From positions 16,692,501 through 16,756,500 of the forward strand of contig JAKOON010000006.1 of NCBI GenBank assembly GCA_022577435.1: DNA of 64,000 nt. The letters are read 5' to 3'. Under the pieces are notes generated by a model that saw nothing but the letters and a program-made list of their open reading frames with translations, did no database searches and had not been told where the DNA came from. The position numbers and the translations under genes were made by a program. This stretch comes from Embiotoca jacksoni (taxonomy: Eukaryota; Chordata; Actinopteri; Embiotocidae). This document shows positions 37,638 to 47,592 of this stretch, piece by piece. The first letter of the stretch is position 1; every line of letters starts with the position of its first letter.

Positions 37638-38301
37638 TGTTCTGTCTATTGGGTTGATGTTTAGATTATTTTAATTTATCCCCCTGGTGGTTGCATGTGT
37701 TATTGCAGTTAGTTTAGCAGTAGAAGTCTTCTCTTCATTCATTGGCCAATAGGGTCACATGACGTGGCCAGAGCAATGATTCCAGCGCACAGCAGAGGTG
37801 AGGGATGACATGTGGGCAGCTGATCCTCTGCCTTTCTTACGTTGAGTGCCTTGAGAAGCAATGCTTGTGAGTACCAAAATATCAGGTGTGCTGAATTGTA
37901 CTGCTTATTGAATGTTTACATAGAACTTTAACATAAAGAGAGACGTTTTTATGGAGCTAGTATTTTTTAGCATCTAAATTAAGGTAAAGCATTGTGATGA
38001 CTCAGCAAAAATGTTAATTATCAAGCCATGCCTTGTTTGTTGAAAAGGAAGGTAATTTAGCACAGTGTTTTATTCTGTGTGGTACATCAGAAAAGATATG
38101 TAATTTTATTTTGACATACATACTGATTGAGTGATTTATTTTGTCCTTATTTCAGTTTTACAAAAAAGATTGTTGTACACGAGAAGAGGAAAACAAACAG
38201 TAAACGTTCATTCAACTTTACTTCTTCGTCTGACTCTCTATGCAACAGTATGTTCGCTATCTGTCGAAGTGTGGTCTGACACCTACTCTGAGGACAGAAT
38301 A
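37638..38301 (+). repeat. 5' LTR of the BEL element
   Basis: Contains a palindromic CCAAT box (ATTGGCCAAT, 37741-37750) followed by CACATGACGTGG, an E-box/CRE-like cluster. There is no clear TATA box. A pyrimidine-rich CCTCTGCCTTTCTTAC at about 37825-37840 lies about 80 bases after the CCAAT box and is a plausible initiation region. Confidence 0.93.
37830..37866 (+). promoter_or_regulatory. LTR arm of a 37-nt perfect self-complement
   Basis: The exact reverse complement of 38308-38344, just downstream of the LTR. It begins in the pyrimidine-rich stretch about 80 bases after the CCAAT box. The 3' LTR carries the same arm at 44544-44580. Confidence 0.85.
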
Positions 38302-38307
38302 GTAAAA

Positions 38308-38344
38308 AAGCATTGCTTCTCAAGGCACTCAACGTAAGAAAGGC
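38308..38344 (+). promoter_or_regulatory. candidate primer-binding site complementary to the element's own LTR
   Basis: Begins 6 bases after the 5' LTR end, where a retroelement primer-binding site normally sits. It is complementary over all 37 bases to 37830-37866. Function is inferred from position and complementarity. Confidence 0.6.
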
Positions 38345-41300
38345 CCCTTTTAACTCTTTCAGAATATTCTGCCTCCACATCTAAAACAAAATCATCTGCT
38401 ACAACAGCTGCTGCGGTGGCACGTGCTAAGGTGCAAGCAGCTAAAGCACGTGCAGCATTTGCACAACAGGAGGCAGAACTAAAAGTGAAAGAAGCTCATA
38501 TAGCGGCTAGGCTGTCCACTCTGAACTGTGAAAGGGAAGTAGCAGCAGCTGAAGCAGAGGCTCAGGTCCTGGAGGCAGCTCTTGAACCGGAGTCTCGCAG
38601 AGGGAGTAAGAGGGACCTTCAGGTTACAGCAGAAGGAGCTGCTCAGCGTACTCATGACTATGTCGAACAACAGTCCCAGCTGCATAACTCTGACTGTGGA
38701 GCTCCTAAACTCAGTACATGTCTGCCAGTCCCACAACCCCACCAGCAGTTGAGAGAGCATCCTCATCACTCCCATAGTACACACTGGTATCCTCTCAGTG
38801 CTGTGCCTCAGAGTGGTTACTATGATGATACGCATGCAACAGCACAGCCCAAAAGCCCAACACCTGAGTTTTGCCAAAGCTCCATGGGTCAGGAAAACGA
38901 CATCTCCAGGTCACAGCCAAAAGGGCAGATGCAATCGCATCATATTGTACCGCATGATTTCCCAACGGCTAATTCTAGTTCTTTAGCACAACCCTCTTTT
39001 GGCCAGCAGCCTACTTCTCCAGTTGATAGGGCAGCATATTACCCACAAACCGACGACAGAATTGGGGTAGGTGAAATCACAAGATATTTACTACGTCGTG
39101 AGCTAGTGAACTCCAGCCTTGTTAAATTCAACGACAAACCAGAAAATTATGCAGCCTGGAAGTCCTCATTCTACAATGCTATCGGTGGACTAAACTTAAC
39201 TGGCAGTGAGGAGCTTGACCTCTTAACGAAGTGGCTGGGAAGTGAGTCAGCAGAGCATGTAACAAGAGTTCGTTCTGTACATGTGACAAACCCAGCAGTA
39301 GGTCTACAGAGAGCTTGGGAACGCTTGGAGGAGTGCTATGGCTCTCCTGAAGTTGTGGAGAAGGCACTCTTTGAGAAAATAGAGAACTTCCCAAAAATTA
39401 AACATGATGACCCCGTGAAACTCAGACAGTTGGGTGATTTATTAAAGGAATTGGAGGCTGCTAAATCTCAAGGAAATCTGCCTGGGCTGTCATATTTGGA
39501 CACCGCTAGGGGTGTAAACCCCGTTGTTGAAAAGCTCCCTCGTGGTTTGCAGGAGAAGTGGCTTGTGCAGGGTTCAGTGTTCAAAGAGGAGCATCATACT
39601 TCCTTCCCTCCATTTGCATTCTTTACAAGCTTCATATGTAATGAAGCACGACGAAGAAACGACCCAAGTTTCTTTCTTTCAACAACCCCTGTGGTTACAA
39701 AGTCGGAGTATATCGGAAGAAAACAAGACTTTGATAAACGCCACATTTCAACTTACAAGACAGAAATCAGTTCAGGATCTCAAGTAGGTGGCTTGATTTC
39801 TAACCTCAAGTCAGCTTCTCAGACAAATGTTTCAGCAAATAAACTCAATGACATTGATAAACAGTGCCCAATTCACAAGAAGCCTCACCCCTTAAAGAAG
39901 TGCAGAGGTTTCAGAGCCAAATCATTAGAGGAACGCAAGATGTATCTAAAAGAAAATGGCATATGTTTCAAGTGTTGTTCCTCCACTACTCATTTTGCAA
40001 AGAGCTGTAAAGCAACCTTGAAATGTGCTGAATGTGGAGACAACAGTCATGTCACCGCTCTACATGCTGGACCTCCTCCATGGGTCAGTAACGACACCCC
40101 TTTAGAGCATGGCGGGGAGTACGAAGGAGACGTGCCTCAGCCAACTGTTAGCTCAAGGTGCACAGAGGTCTGTGGAATAGGTAAAGGCTCCAGATCCTGT
40201 TCAAAGATCCTTCTGGCCAAGGTGTACCCCCACGCTCACCCAGACAGAGCAAAAAGAGTCTATATTATGGTGGATGAACAAAGTAATAGATCCTTGGCCA
40301 GGTCCGATTTTTTCAGTCTGTTTCATATTCAAGGTTCAGAGGCTCCTTATACTCTCCGCACATGTGCAGGAACCACAGAGACCTCAGGGAGAAGAGCAAC
40401 CAAATTTGTAGTTGAATCTTTAGATGGGACAGTTAACGTCCTACTGCCCACTCTCATAGAATGCAATGACCTGCCGGAAGATCGGTCTGAAATCCCCTCT
40501 CCAGAGGTTGCAAAACATCACCCTCACCTCAGATCCATTGCTCACAAGATACCACCTTTGGATCCAGAAGCCCAGATACTCATTCTCCTGGGACGCGACA
40601 TCCTACGATTGCATAAGGTGCGAGAACAACGCAATGGTCCACATGACTCCCCTTATGCTCAGAGGCTTGACCTCGGTTGGGTTATTATCGGAGATGTTTG
40701 CTTGGGACCTACCCACAGACCAACAGAGGTGGCCTCATTCCGCACTAGTGTGCTTGAAAACGGGCGTCCATCTTACCTGACTCCATGCCCCAACCGGATC
40801 CATGTCAAAGAAAAACATACCATGCCAGCTTGGCAGAAGGTCTCTTCAAACAGTTTCAAACCAACTTCAGGTGACTGCACTCTCGGAAAAAACATCTTTG
40901 AGACAACTCGAGACGATGAAAAGGTGGGCCTTTCTGTTGAAGATAGGCAGTTCCTAAAAGTCATGGACCGAGAAATGCACATTGATGACAGTAACAGCTG
41001 GGTAGCACCCCTTCCATTTCAAGCACCCCGATCACATCTTCCAAACAATAGAGAACAGGCAGTAATGTGCTTAAACTCTCTTTGTCATTCTCTCGAGAAG
41101 AAACCAGAAATGAGAGCCCACTTTGTGGCCTTCATGCAGAAAATGTTTGATTGTGACCACGTTGAGCTAGCACCACCTCTGTCAGAAGGAGAAGAATGTT
41201 GGTATTTACCCATTTTTGGAGTATACCATCCACAAAAGCCAGGAAAAATCCGTGTTGTTTTTGACTCTAGCGCCCAATACCATGGCATCTCGCTCAATGA

Positions 41301-44253
41301 TGTGCTACTTACCGGCCCAGACTTGAACAACACTTTGCTTGGAGTCCTGTTGCGATTCCGACAGGAAAACACAGCCGTCATAGCTGACATTGAACAAATG
41401 TTCCACAGTTTCCTTGTCAGCGAAGACTCTCGCAACTTTCTTCGTTTCTTGTGGTTCAGAGGAAATGATTTCAGGAATGAGATTGCTGAATACAGAATGA
41501 AGGTGCACGTATTCGGAAACAGCTCATCCCCTGCTGTCGCTATCTATGGTCTTCGTCGCGCTGCACAGCATGGAGAGACAGAATACGGGGAAGATGCTAA
41601 GCACTTCGTGGAGCGCAATTTCTATGTTGATGATGGCCTAACATCCCTCCCATCGGCCACAGAGGTCATTGACCTGCTCAAAAGGACACAGGAGATGTTG
41701 GCTTCCTCAAACTTGCGACTTCACAAAATAGCATCAAACAGCACTGAAGTCCTTGAAGCCTTTCCCACAGATGACCATGCCACGGATCTGAGAGATCTGG
41801 ATTTGGATAATGGCGTCTCCTTCATCCAACGTAGCTTGGGACTGGGCTGGGATCTCAAGAAGGATGTCTTTACTTTCAAGGTGGCATCTTTGGACAAACC
41901 CTTCACACGCAGAGGTGTTCTAGCTACAGTGAACAGTTTGTTTGATCCTCTTGGCCTTGTAGCACCTGTTACCATCAGAGGGAAGATGATTCTCCGAGAG
42001 CTCATCTCTTCAGAAAATCTTGATTGGGACACACCCCTTCCAGAGGAGAAGGAGGCAGAGTGGAAGTTATGGAAAAAATCCTTGGATGAACTGAAAGGGT
42101 TGGAGATTCAGCGGTCTTACACAGCCTCTACCCTTTTGACAGCACAGAGAAAAGAGATCCATGTGTTTGCCGATGCTTCAGTTAAGGCTATTGCTTCTGT
42201 GGCCTACCTCAAGGTGATCAACAGCACTGGAGAATGCTCCATAGGATTCATACTTGGGAGGGCAAAGTTGGCACCCGTGGCTGCACACACCATCCCAAGG
42301 CTTGAATTGGGTGCTGCAGTATTAGCAGTTGAAGTAGCTGAGCTAGTCCAGAATGAACTGGATACGAGCTTGGATACAGTACACTTCTATACTGACAGCC
42401 GAGTGGTCCTTGGTTACATGCATAACCAGAGCAGGCGATTCCATGTCTATGTGTGTAACAGAGTTCAACGAATCAGGAAATCAACAAACCCTGAGCAATG
42501 GCACTATGTGTGTTCCACACAGAACCCCGCTGATCATGACACTCGATCTGTAAGTGCAGCTGACCTCGCCAGCACAACATGGCTCAGAGGACCTCCATTC
42601 CTTGCTCAGTCTGGGACGACACCAGCTTCAGAAGAGGAACCATATGATCTAATTCATCCTGACAGTGATGTTGAAGTACGCCCTTTTGCCACCACACTCT
42701 CCTGCCCCCAGTCCAATTTGGGCTCACAACGTTTCGAGCGGTTTTCTTCCTGGAAGGCCCTAGTGCGAGCTATAGCGTTATTGAAGCGTTTCGCTCATCA
42801 CTGGAAACTAGGTGCCAAACACAAAAGTCAAGTGCAAAACCAACAATCAAACCCACTCACAGCGGAGGAGCTGGTCGTAGCACAAAATCACATTGTAAGT
42901 TGCGTTCAAAGAGAGAATTACTGTGAGGAGTTTACTAACTTGACCACCGGTAAGGCGATCCCTAAAAGCAGCCCTCTGAAAGGACTAAGCCCGTGGGTTG
43001 ATGAAAATGACCTACTAAGGGTTGGAGGCAGGCTGAAGCATGCCATGAACGATGTAACTGAGAAGTTCCCTCAAATCATTCCTAGACGTAGCCATGTAGC
43101 AACACTACTTGTGAGACATTTCCATGAAAGAGTGAAGCACCAAGGCCGTGTGCTCACAGAGGGTGCTGTTCGCACAGCGGGATTCTGGGTCATAGGAGCC
43201 AAGAGGTCTATCAACAACATGATCCTCAAGTGTGTCCTGTGTAACAAACTCCGAGGGAGAACTGTTGAACAGAAGATGGCGGATCTTCCCTTCGACCGCC
43301 TGAGCATGGAACCACCTTTCACCCATGTGGGGCTTGATGTGTTTGGCCCATGGACTGTCACCACAAGGAGAATGCGCGGAGGCCAGGCCAACAGCAAAAG
43401 GTGGGCAGTATTGTTCACCTGCATGAGCACCCGTGCAGTGCACATAGAACTCATTGAGTCAATGGATGCATCTTGTTTCATCAACGCCTTACGGCGATTC
43501 TTTGCTTTGCGGGGCCCAGTTAAACAGATCCGTTCGGACTGTGGAACCAATTTTAAGGGCGCTTGCAGAGAGTTAGGCCTGCTCATTAATGGAACCAGTG
43601 AGCCTTTAGTTAGGAAGTACTTGGGAGAGGAAGGCTGCATGTGGACATTCAACCCCCCACACTCTTCCCACATGGGGGGTGTGTGGGAACGCATGATCGG
43701 AATGTCCTGCCGTATTCTAGATTCGATGCTCCAGGAAAGCAATGCCCCACACCTCACCCATGAAGTACTGTCCACGTTGATGGCTGAAGTGACAGCAATT
43801 ATCAATGCAAGGCCCTTGGCACCAATCTCATCAGATCCTGAGTCACCGTTTCTACTGACACCATCCTTCTTGCTAACTCAGAAAGTCTGCACTCCTGTTC
43901 CTCCTGTGGGGACTTTTAGTAGCAAAGACCTCTACCATCGACAATGGAGACAGGTCCAGCACCTTGCAGACTGTTTTTGGAACAGGTGGAGAAAGGAATA
44001 TCTTCCTACTCTTCAAAAACGAAACAAATGGCTGGAAGACAAACCCAACCTCCAAGTAGGCGATCTAGTCCTGCTTAAAGACAGCCAAGCAAAACGAAAT
44101 GAATGGCCACTGGCACTGGTGTCGAAGACATTCCCCAGTCAAGATGGCAAAGTGAGGAAAGTTGAACTGAAAGTGACAAGATCTGGTTCAGCAAAGACTT
44201 TCCTAAGGCCTGTTTCTGAGACAGTCTTACTGATGAGCGTCAAAGCCTGTTAA
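38338..44253 (+). CDS. BEL/Pao gag-pol polyprotein
   Basis: One frame is open from just after a TAA at 38335 to the TAA at 44251-44253, over 1945 codons, with no internal stop. Order: Ala/Glu/Lys-rich coiled-coil start of gag (38416-38600), gag core (about 39090-39700), Cys-rich zinc knuckle (CFKCC...H...C and CAECGDNSH, 39965-40070), aspartic protease region (VDEQSNRS at about 40270), reverse transcriptase (YHGISLNDVLLTGPDL at about 41280; NFYVDDGL catalytic motif at about 41620), RNase H (HVFADAS at about 42160; YTDSR at about 42390) and integrase (HHCC zinc region 43090-43250, then catalytic D in GLDVFGPW, D in IRSDCGTNFK and E in GGVWERM). There is no in-frame ATG near the 5' end; the first Met lies about 155 codons into the frame. 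Confidence 0.93.
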   Translation, partial: ERPLLTLSEYSASTSKTKSSATTAAAVARAKVQAAKARAAFAQQEAELKVKEAHIAARLSTLNCEREVAAAEAEAQVLEAALEPESRRGSKRDLQVTAEGAAQRTHDYVEQQSQLHNSDCGAPKLSTCLPVPQPHQQLREHPHHSHSTHWYPLSAVPQSGYYDDTHATAQPKSPTPEFCQSSMGQENDISRSQPKGQMQSHHIVPHDFPTANSSSLAQPSFGQQPTSPVDRAAYYPQTDDRIGVGEITRYLLRRELVNSSLVKFNDKPENYAAWKSSFYNAIGGLNLTGSEELDLLTKWLGSESAEHVTRVRSVHVTNPAVGLQRAWERLEECYGSPEVVEKALFEKIENFPKIKHDDPVKLRQLGDLLKELEAAKSQGNLPGLSYLDTARGVNPVVEKLPRGLQEKWLVQGSVFKEEHHTSFPPFAFFTSFICNEARRRNDPSFFLSTTPVVTKSEYIGRKQDFDKRHISTYKTEISSGSQVGGLISNLKSASQTNVSANKLNDIDKQCPIHKKPHPLKKCRGFRAKSLEERKMYLKENGICFKCCSSTTHFAKSCKATLKCAECGDNSHVTALHAGPPPWVSNDTPLEHGGEYEGDVPQPTVSSRCTEVCGIGKGSRSCSKILLAKVYPHAHPDRAKRVYIMVDEQSNRSLARSDFFSLFHIQGSEAPYTLRTCAGTTETSGRRATKFVVESLDGTVNVLLPTLIECNDLPEDRSEIPSPEVAKHHPHLRSIAHKIPPLDPEAQILILLGRDILRLHKVREQRNGPHDSPYAQRLDLGWVIIGDVCLGPTHRPTEVASFRTSVLENGRPSYLTPCPNRIHVKEKHTMPAWQKVSSNSFKPTSGDCTLGKNIFETTRDDEKVGLSVEDRQFLKVMDREMHIDDSNSWVAPLPFQAPRSHLPNNREQAVMCLNSLCHSLEKKPEMRAHFVAFMQKMFDCDHVELAPPLSEGEECWYLPIFGVYHPQKPGKIRVVFDSSAQYHGISLNDVLLTGPDLNNTLLGVLLRFRQENTAVIADIEQMFHSFLVSEDSRNFLRFLWFRGNDFRNEIAEYRMKVHVFGNSSSPAVAIYGLRRAAQHGETEYGEDAKHFVERNFYVDDGLTSLPSATEVIDLLKRTQEMLASSNLRLHKIASNSTEVLEAFPTDDHATDLRDLDLDNGVSFIQRSLGLGWDLKKDVFTFKVASLDKPFTRRGVLATVNSLFDPLGLVAPVTIRGKMILRELISSENLDWDTPLPEEKEAEWKLWKKSLDELKGLEIQRSYTASTLLTAQRKEIHVFADASVKAIASVAYLKVINSTGECSIGFILGRAKLAPVAAHTIPRLELGAAVLAVEVAELVQNELDTSLDTVHFYTDSRVVLGYMHNQSRRFHVYVCNRVQRIRKSTNPEQWHYVCSTQNPADHDTRSVSAADLASTTWLRGPPFLAQSGTTPASEEEPYDLIHPDSDVEVRPFATTLSCPQSNLGSQRFERFSSWKALVRAIALLKRFAHHWKLGAKHKSQVQNQQSNPLTAEELVVAQNHIVSCVQRENYCEEFTNLTTGKAIPKSSPLKGLSPWVDENDLLRVGGRLKHAMNDVTEKFPQIIPRRSHVATLLVRHFHERVKHQGRVLTEGAVRTAGFWVIGAKRSINNMILKCVLCNKLRGRTVEQKMADLPFDRLSMEPPFTHVGLDVFGPWTVTTRRMRGGQANSKRWAVLFTCMSTRAVHIELIESMDASCFINALRRFFALRGPVKQIRSDCGTNFKGACRELGLLINGTSEPLVRKYLGEEGCMWTFNPPHSSHMGGVWERMIGMSCRILDSMLQESNAPHLTHEVLSTLMAEVTAIINARPLAPISSDPESPFLLTPSFLLTQKVCTPVPPVGTFSSKDLYHRQWRQVQHLADCFWNRWRKEYLPTLQKRNKWLEDKPNLQVGDLVLLKDSQAKRNEWPLALVSKTFPSQDGKVRKVELKVTRSGSAKTFLRPVSETVLLMSVKAC

Positions 44254-44351
44254 AATATATATATATGTGTATATGTCTACAAGTTCAGTGACTTATACTC
44301 TCAACTGTTCTGAAATTGAAATAGTGGAATTTATCAATCCCAAGCCGGGAG

Positions 44352-45015
44352 TGTTCTGTCTATTGGGTTGATGTTTAGATTATTTTAATTTATCCCCCTG
44401 GTGGTTGCATGTGTTATTGCAGTTAGTTTAGCAGTAGAAGTCTTCTCTTCATTCATTGGCCAATAGGGTCACATGACGTGGCCAGAGCAATGATTCCAGC
44501 GCACAGCAGAGGTGAGGGATGACATGTGGGCAGCTAATCCTCTGCCTTTCTTACGTTGAGTGCCTTGAGAAGCAATGCTTGTGAGTACCAAAATATCAGG
44601 TGTGCTGAATTGTACTGCTTATTGAATGTTTACATAGAACTTTAACATAAAGAGAGACGTTTTTATGGAGCTAGTATTTTTTAGCATCTAAATTAAGGTA
44701 AAGCATTGTGATGACTCAGCAAAAATGTTAATTATCAAGCCATGCCTTGTTTGTTGAAAAGGAAGGTAATTTAGCACAGTGTTTTATTCTGTGTGGTACA
44801 TCAGAAAAGATATGTAATTTTATTTTGACATACATACTGATTGAGTGATTTATTTTGTCCTTATTTCAGTTTTACAAAAAAGATTGTTGTACACGAGAAG
44901 AGGAAAACAAACAGTAAACGTTCATTCAACTTTACTTCTTCGTCTGACTCTCTATGCAACAGTATGTTCGCTATCTGTCGAAGTGTGGTCTGACACCTAC
45001 TCTGAGGACAGAATA
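44352..45015 (+). repeat. 3' LTR of the BEL element
   Basis: 663 of 664 positions match the 5' LTR. It is preceded by AAGCCGGGAG and followed by the GATGA duplication. Confidence 0.95.
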
Positions 45016-45330
45016 GATGAACTTCTTAGATTTTGTAGCCATTTTGCCAGAATTCATTCCCAAATTATGACAACATTTCCCATAAAGTCTAATAGGATAA
45101 AATAATGATATTCTATATCAGAAAGGTCAAAGGTCAACTTCGCTGTGGCATTATGATGTTCTTCAAAAATTCCTTTCGGGCCATTATTCAGCACCATAAC
45201 TCAGGAACAGAAGGAGAGCCTGTGACCACATTTCACATTTGATCGGGTACTGACTTGGTGACAATAATCTTGGGCCTAAACCTTGATGATTGTACAGGTC
45301 TATCTCCTGTGCTGTCAGGCTGACGATGTG
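45016..45330. repeat. older interspersed repeat split by the BEL insertion
   Basis: GTTCACTTGGACTCAAGGATGA before the BEL element (37616-37637) reads on into GATGAACTTCTTAGATTTTG after it, with an AGGTCAAAGGTCAAC motif at 45125-45139. From memory of fish genomes, this is the arrangement of a dispersed repeat. Its end is set loosely and its class is unknown. Confidence 0.45.
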
Positions 45331-46517
45331 TGTGAAGCATCCATACCTGACGAATTGTTTACGATCACATCTACAACCTCGTAGCTCAGAATCTGCTTAA
45401 TTGGCTAAATTCCCTTCAAAGTTTTCAGTACATATATTTTCTGAGTCTGGACAGATATGGATATAAACAGTAACTTGACTGATTGGTGGAGGCAGACAAC
45501 TGTGAGGCAGTAATTCTTGTCAATCATGTTTGGTCTCTGACCAGTGAGCCGCTTGGCAGGTTGCATTTTAAGGCAGTCTTCACAAGCATTTCTAAAATAT
45601 AATGATTAAAGACAAAGCCAACACACTTTTTGCACAAAATGTATTTTAATGGGTGTTTGCAAGATTTAATGAGGAGGGTCTGCTCCCACATATGTTGATG
45701 GTATTTCACAATGTGAGTTCAGGATGTAGTACAACACTGCCGACAAACATTATACAGAGAAGGTATTCATGATAATTTCTTGTTTATTTGTATTTGTGAT
45801 TTCATTTTCATACATTTTACAATGTATTCTCTATATGTGAACACAACAAGAACAAAATATATATATATGTAAACATAAATGTTGTTATGGAAAAAAAAAC
45901 CCTATTGTAATTCATTTTTCTGCAAAATTCTTGTTTATGATTAATAAAGGTAAACGCACACAAGTGATTTTAAATATTCTGATAAGACCTCCTTTCTGCC
46001 CTCTGTGGGCGCATTACAGACCGTTTGATTGACATCGTTCGTGTGCTTGTTTTTATCTCTGTTGCACCTGTTGAGCAGGTCAAATAATACCTCATTATTC
46101 TTATTATGAAACTGATCTCTAATTCCAGTGTCTTACTCCATAACTGTATGACAATTAGGGGAATTCACTTGAGCTTCAGCTTTCCTTAGCATGACTGCGA
46201 ACAACTAGCCGCTGGTTAGCTGGCAGCGAGTGGAAACTCTAGCAGGTCAGACTAAGAAATAGTTCAGCACACATGCTACGTCTACATAATATTGTCACAA
46301 TGTGAAGAACAGGAAAACCTTCCAACCCAGAAAGCGTTTACATTTCACACCTAATGAACAGACTTAATTAGCTACTTCATTGTGTTACTTCTTTGGAGCT
46401 GTTTTTTCTTAAGAAAATGCACATATTAAAACGAACAATATCACTCCCTGAAAAATAAGCTAGATTGACTGTATTCATGTTGATATTAGGTTTTATTTAG
46501 CTCTAACTACCAGTACT

Positions 46518-46803
46518 GGGGATGCAGCACAGAGGATAGCACTGTTGCCTCACAGCAAGAAGCTTATTGGTTTTAACCTGCAGGTCGTCTGGGGCCTTTC
46601 TGTGTTTTTATATTCTCTGTGTTTCAGTTTCCTTCCACCGTCAAAGAATGCCTGTTTGGTGGACTAGTGATTCTAAATTGGGCGTAGATGTGAATATTAA
46701 TATGAATAATTTTCTCTTTCTGTCTTTCTGTGTTGGCCCTGTAATGGACTGGTGACCTGTCCTGGATCAGCATAAAGCGGGTATACATAATGGATGGATG
46801 CCA
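46518..46803 (+). repeat. dispersed teleost repeat (SINE- or MITE-like)
   Basis: Blocks in order: GGATGCAGCACAGAGGATAG, CACTGTTGCCTCACAGCAAG, CAGTTTCCTTCCACCGTC, TTGGCCCTGTAATGGACTGG, TGACCTGTCCTGG, and a final GGATGGATG. I recognise this as a pattern common in teleost DNA, but I cannot assign a family name. Confidence 0.55.
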
Positions 46804-47592
46804 GGTTTTCAGTAGACATTTCTGTAGTTTAAATCACCAAGTGGGAGATGGCTTATTATGTCTTTCCTTATACATCTAATTGCAAATTACAACTCTGAGG
46901 CTAGTGCAAATTGTTTTTCCTCTTGAATGCTCATAATTTCAGTCTGAACCATATGGCAACACAACACCATGTCAATAATTAATCCTCTCAATTTTAATGA
47001 GAAGGTTTTTGTTTGACATAATATTAGAGCGCTAATGGCAGATTGTTACATTTAGTCAGAGCCAAACTAGTTGCTTCCCCCTGTTTCCATTCTTTGTGTT
47101 AAGATAAGCCAACCTAATTTAGTGTACAGATATGAGCGTCTCATCAATCTTTTGATATAACCTTTGGCAATAAAGCAAATAAACATGTTCAATAATGTTC
47201 GACTTGACGTAATTAAACCTGGGGAGAGTGGTTGGTATCGAAAACCAGTGAAGGTTGTACATAAAGGATGTAGTGTAGTGCAGTAGGGTTCATTGGTTCA
47301 GGTAGGTGAATTTTGCATGTGAATGCAGAAAAGTTTGACCTTGGCATTTAGATATTAGTAATATATCAGATATGAACAACAGCCAATAGCGGAGATCCAG
47401 CAAGGCACAGATAATAAAGTTAATCAGCAACAGACTGGTGGGTTCAGTCGGCAGATAACAAAAGCATTCACAACTATACCGGCTCAGGACTGATACACAG
47501 ACACATATCAGCCCTTCATCTCAGCACTCCCGCCGTACCTTCTAGACGAGCTTATTCCATTGTCCAGTGTGTCAGTCTGTGGGTGAACCGTC

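Larger units (their letters stand above)
37638..45015 (+). mobile_element. young BEL/Pao LTR retrotransposon
   Basis: The 7378-bp element has two 664-bp LTRs (37638-38301 and 44352-45015) that I compared line by line; the only difference seen is G at 37822 versus A at 44536. It is flanked by the 5-base duplication GATGA at 37633-37637 and 45016-45020. LTRs begin TG and end TA. One uninterrupted gag-pol frame lies between them, and no env-like ORF is present. A purine-rich CCGGGAG precedes the 3' LTR (polypurine tract candidate). No recognisable tRNA-type primer-binding site follows the 5' LTR; instead there is a self-complementary block. Confidence 0.95.

Noticed and set aside
38302..38320. 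Ordinary tRNA primer-binding site
   Set aside because: GTAAAAAAGC... does not resemble the usual TGG-starting tRNA 3'-end complement, though I could not search all tRNAs.
43071..43805. Open frame of 244 codons on the - strand
   Set aside because: It is a shadow of the BEL integrase coding strand, without family motifs.
37638..45015. Endogenous retrovirus
   Set aside because: There is no env-like frame after the integrase, and the gag-pol domain order and motifs are those of BEL/Pao retrotransposons.
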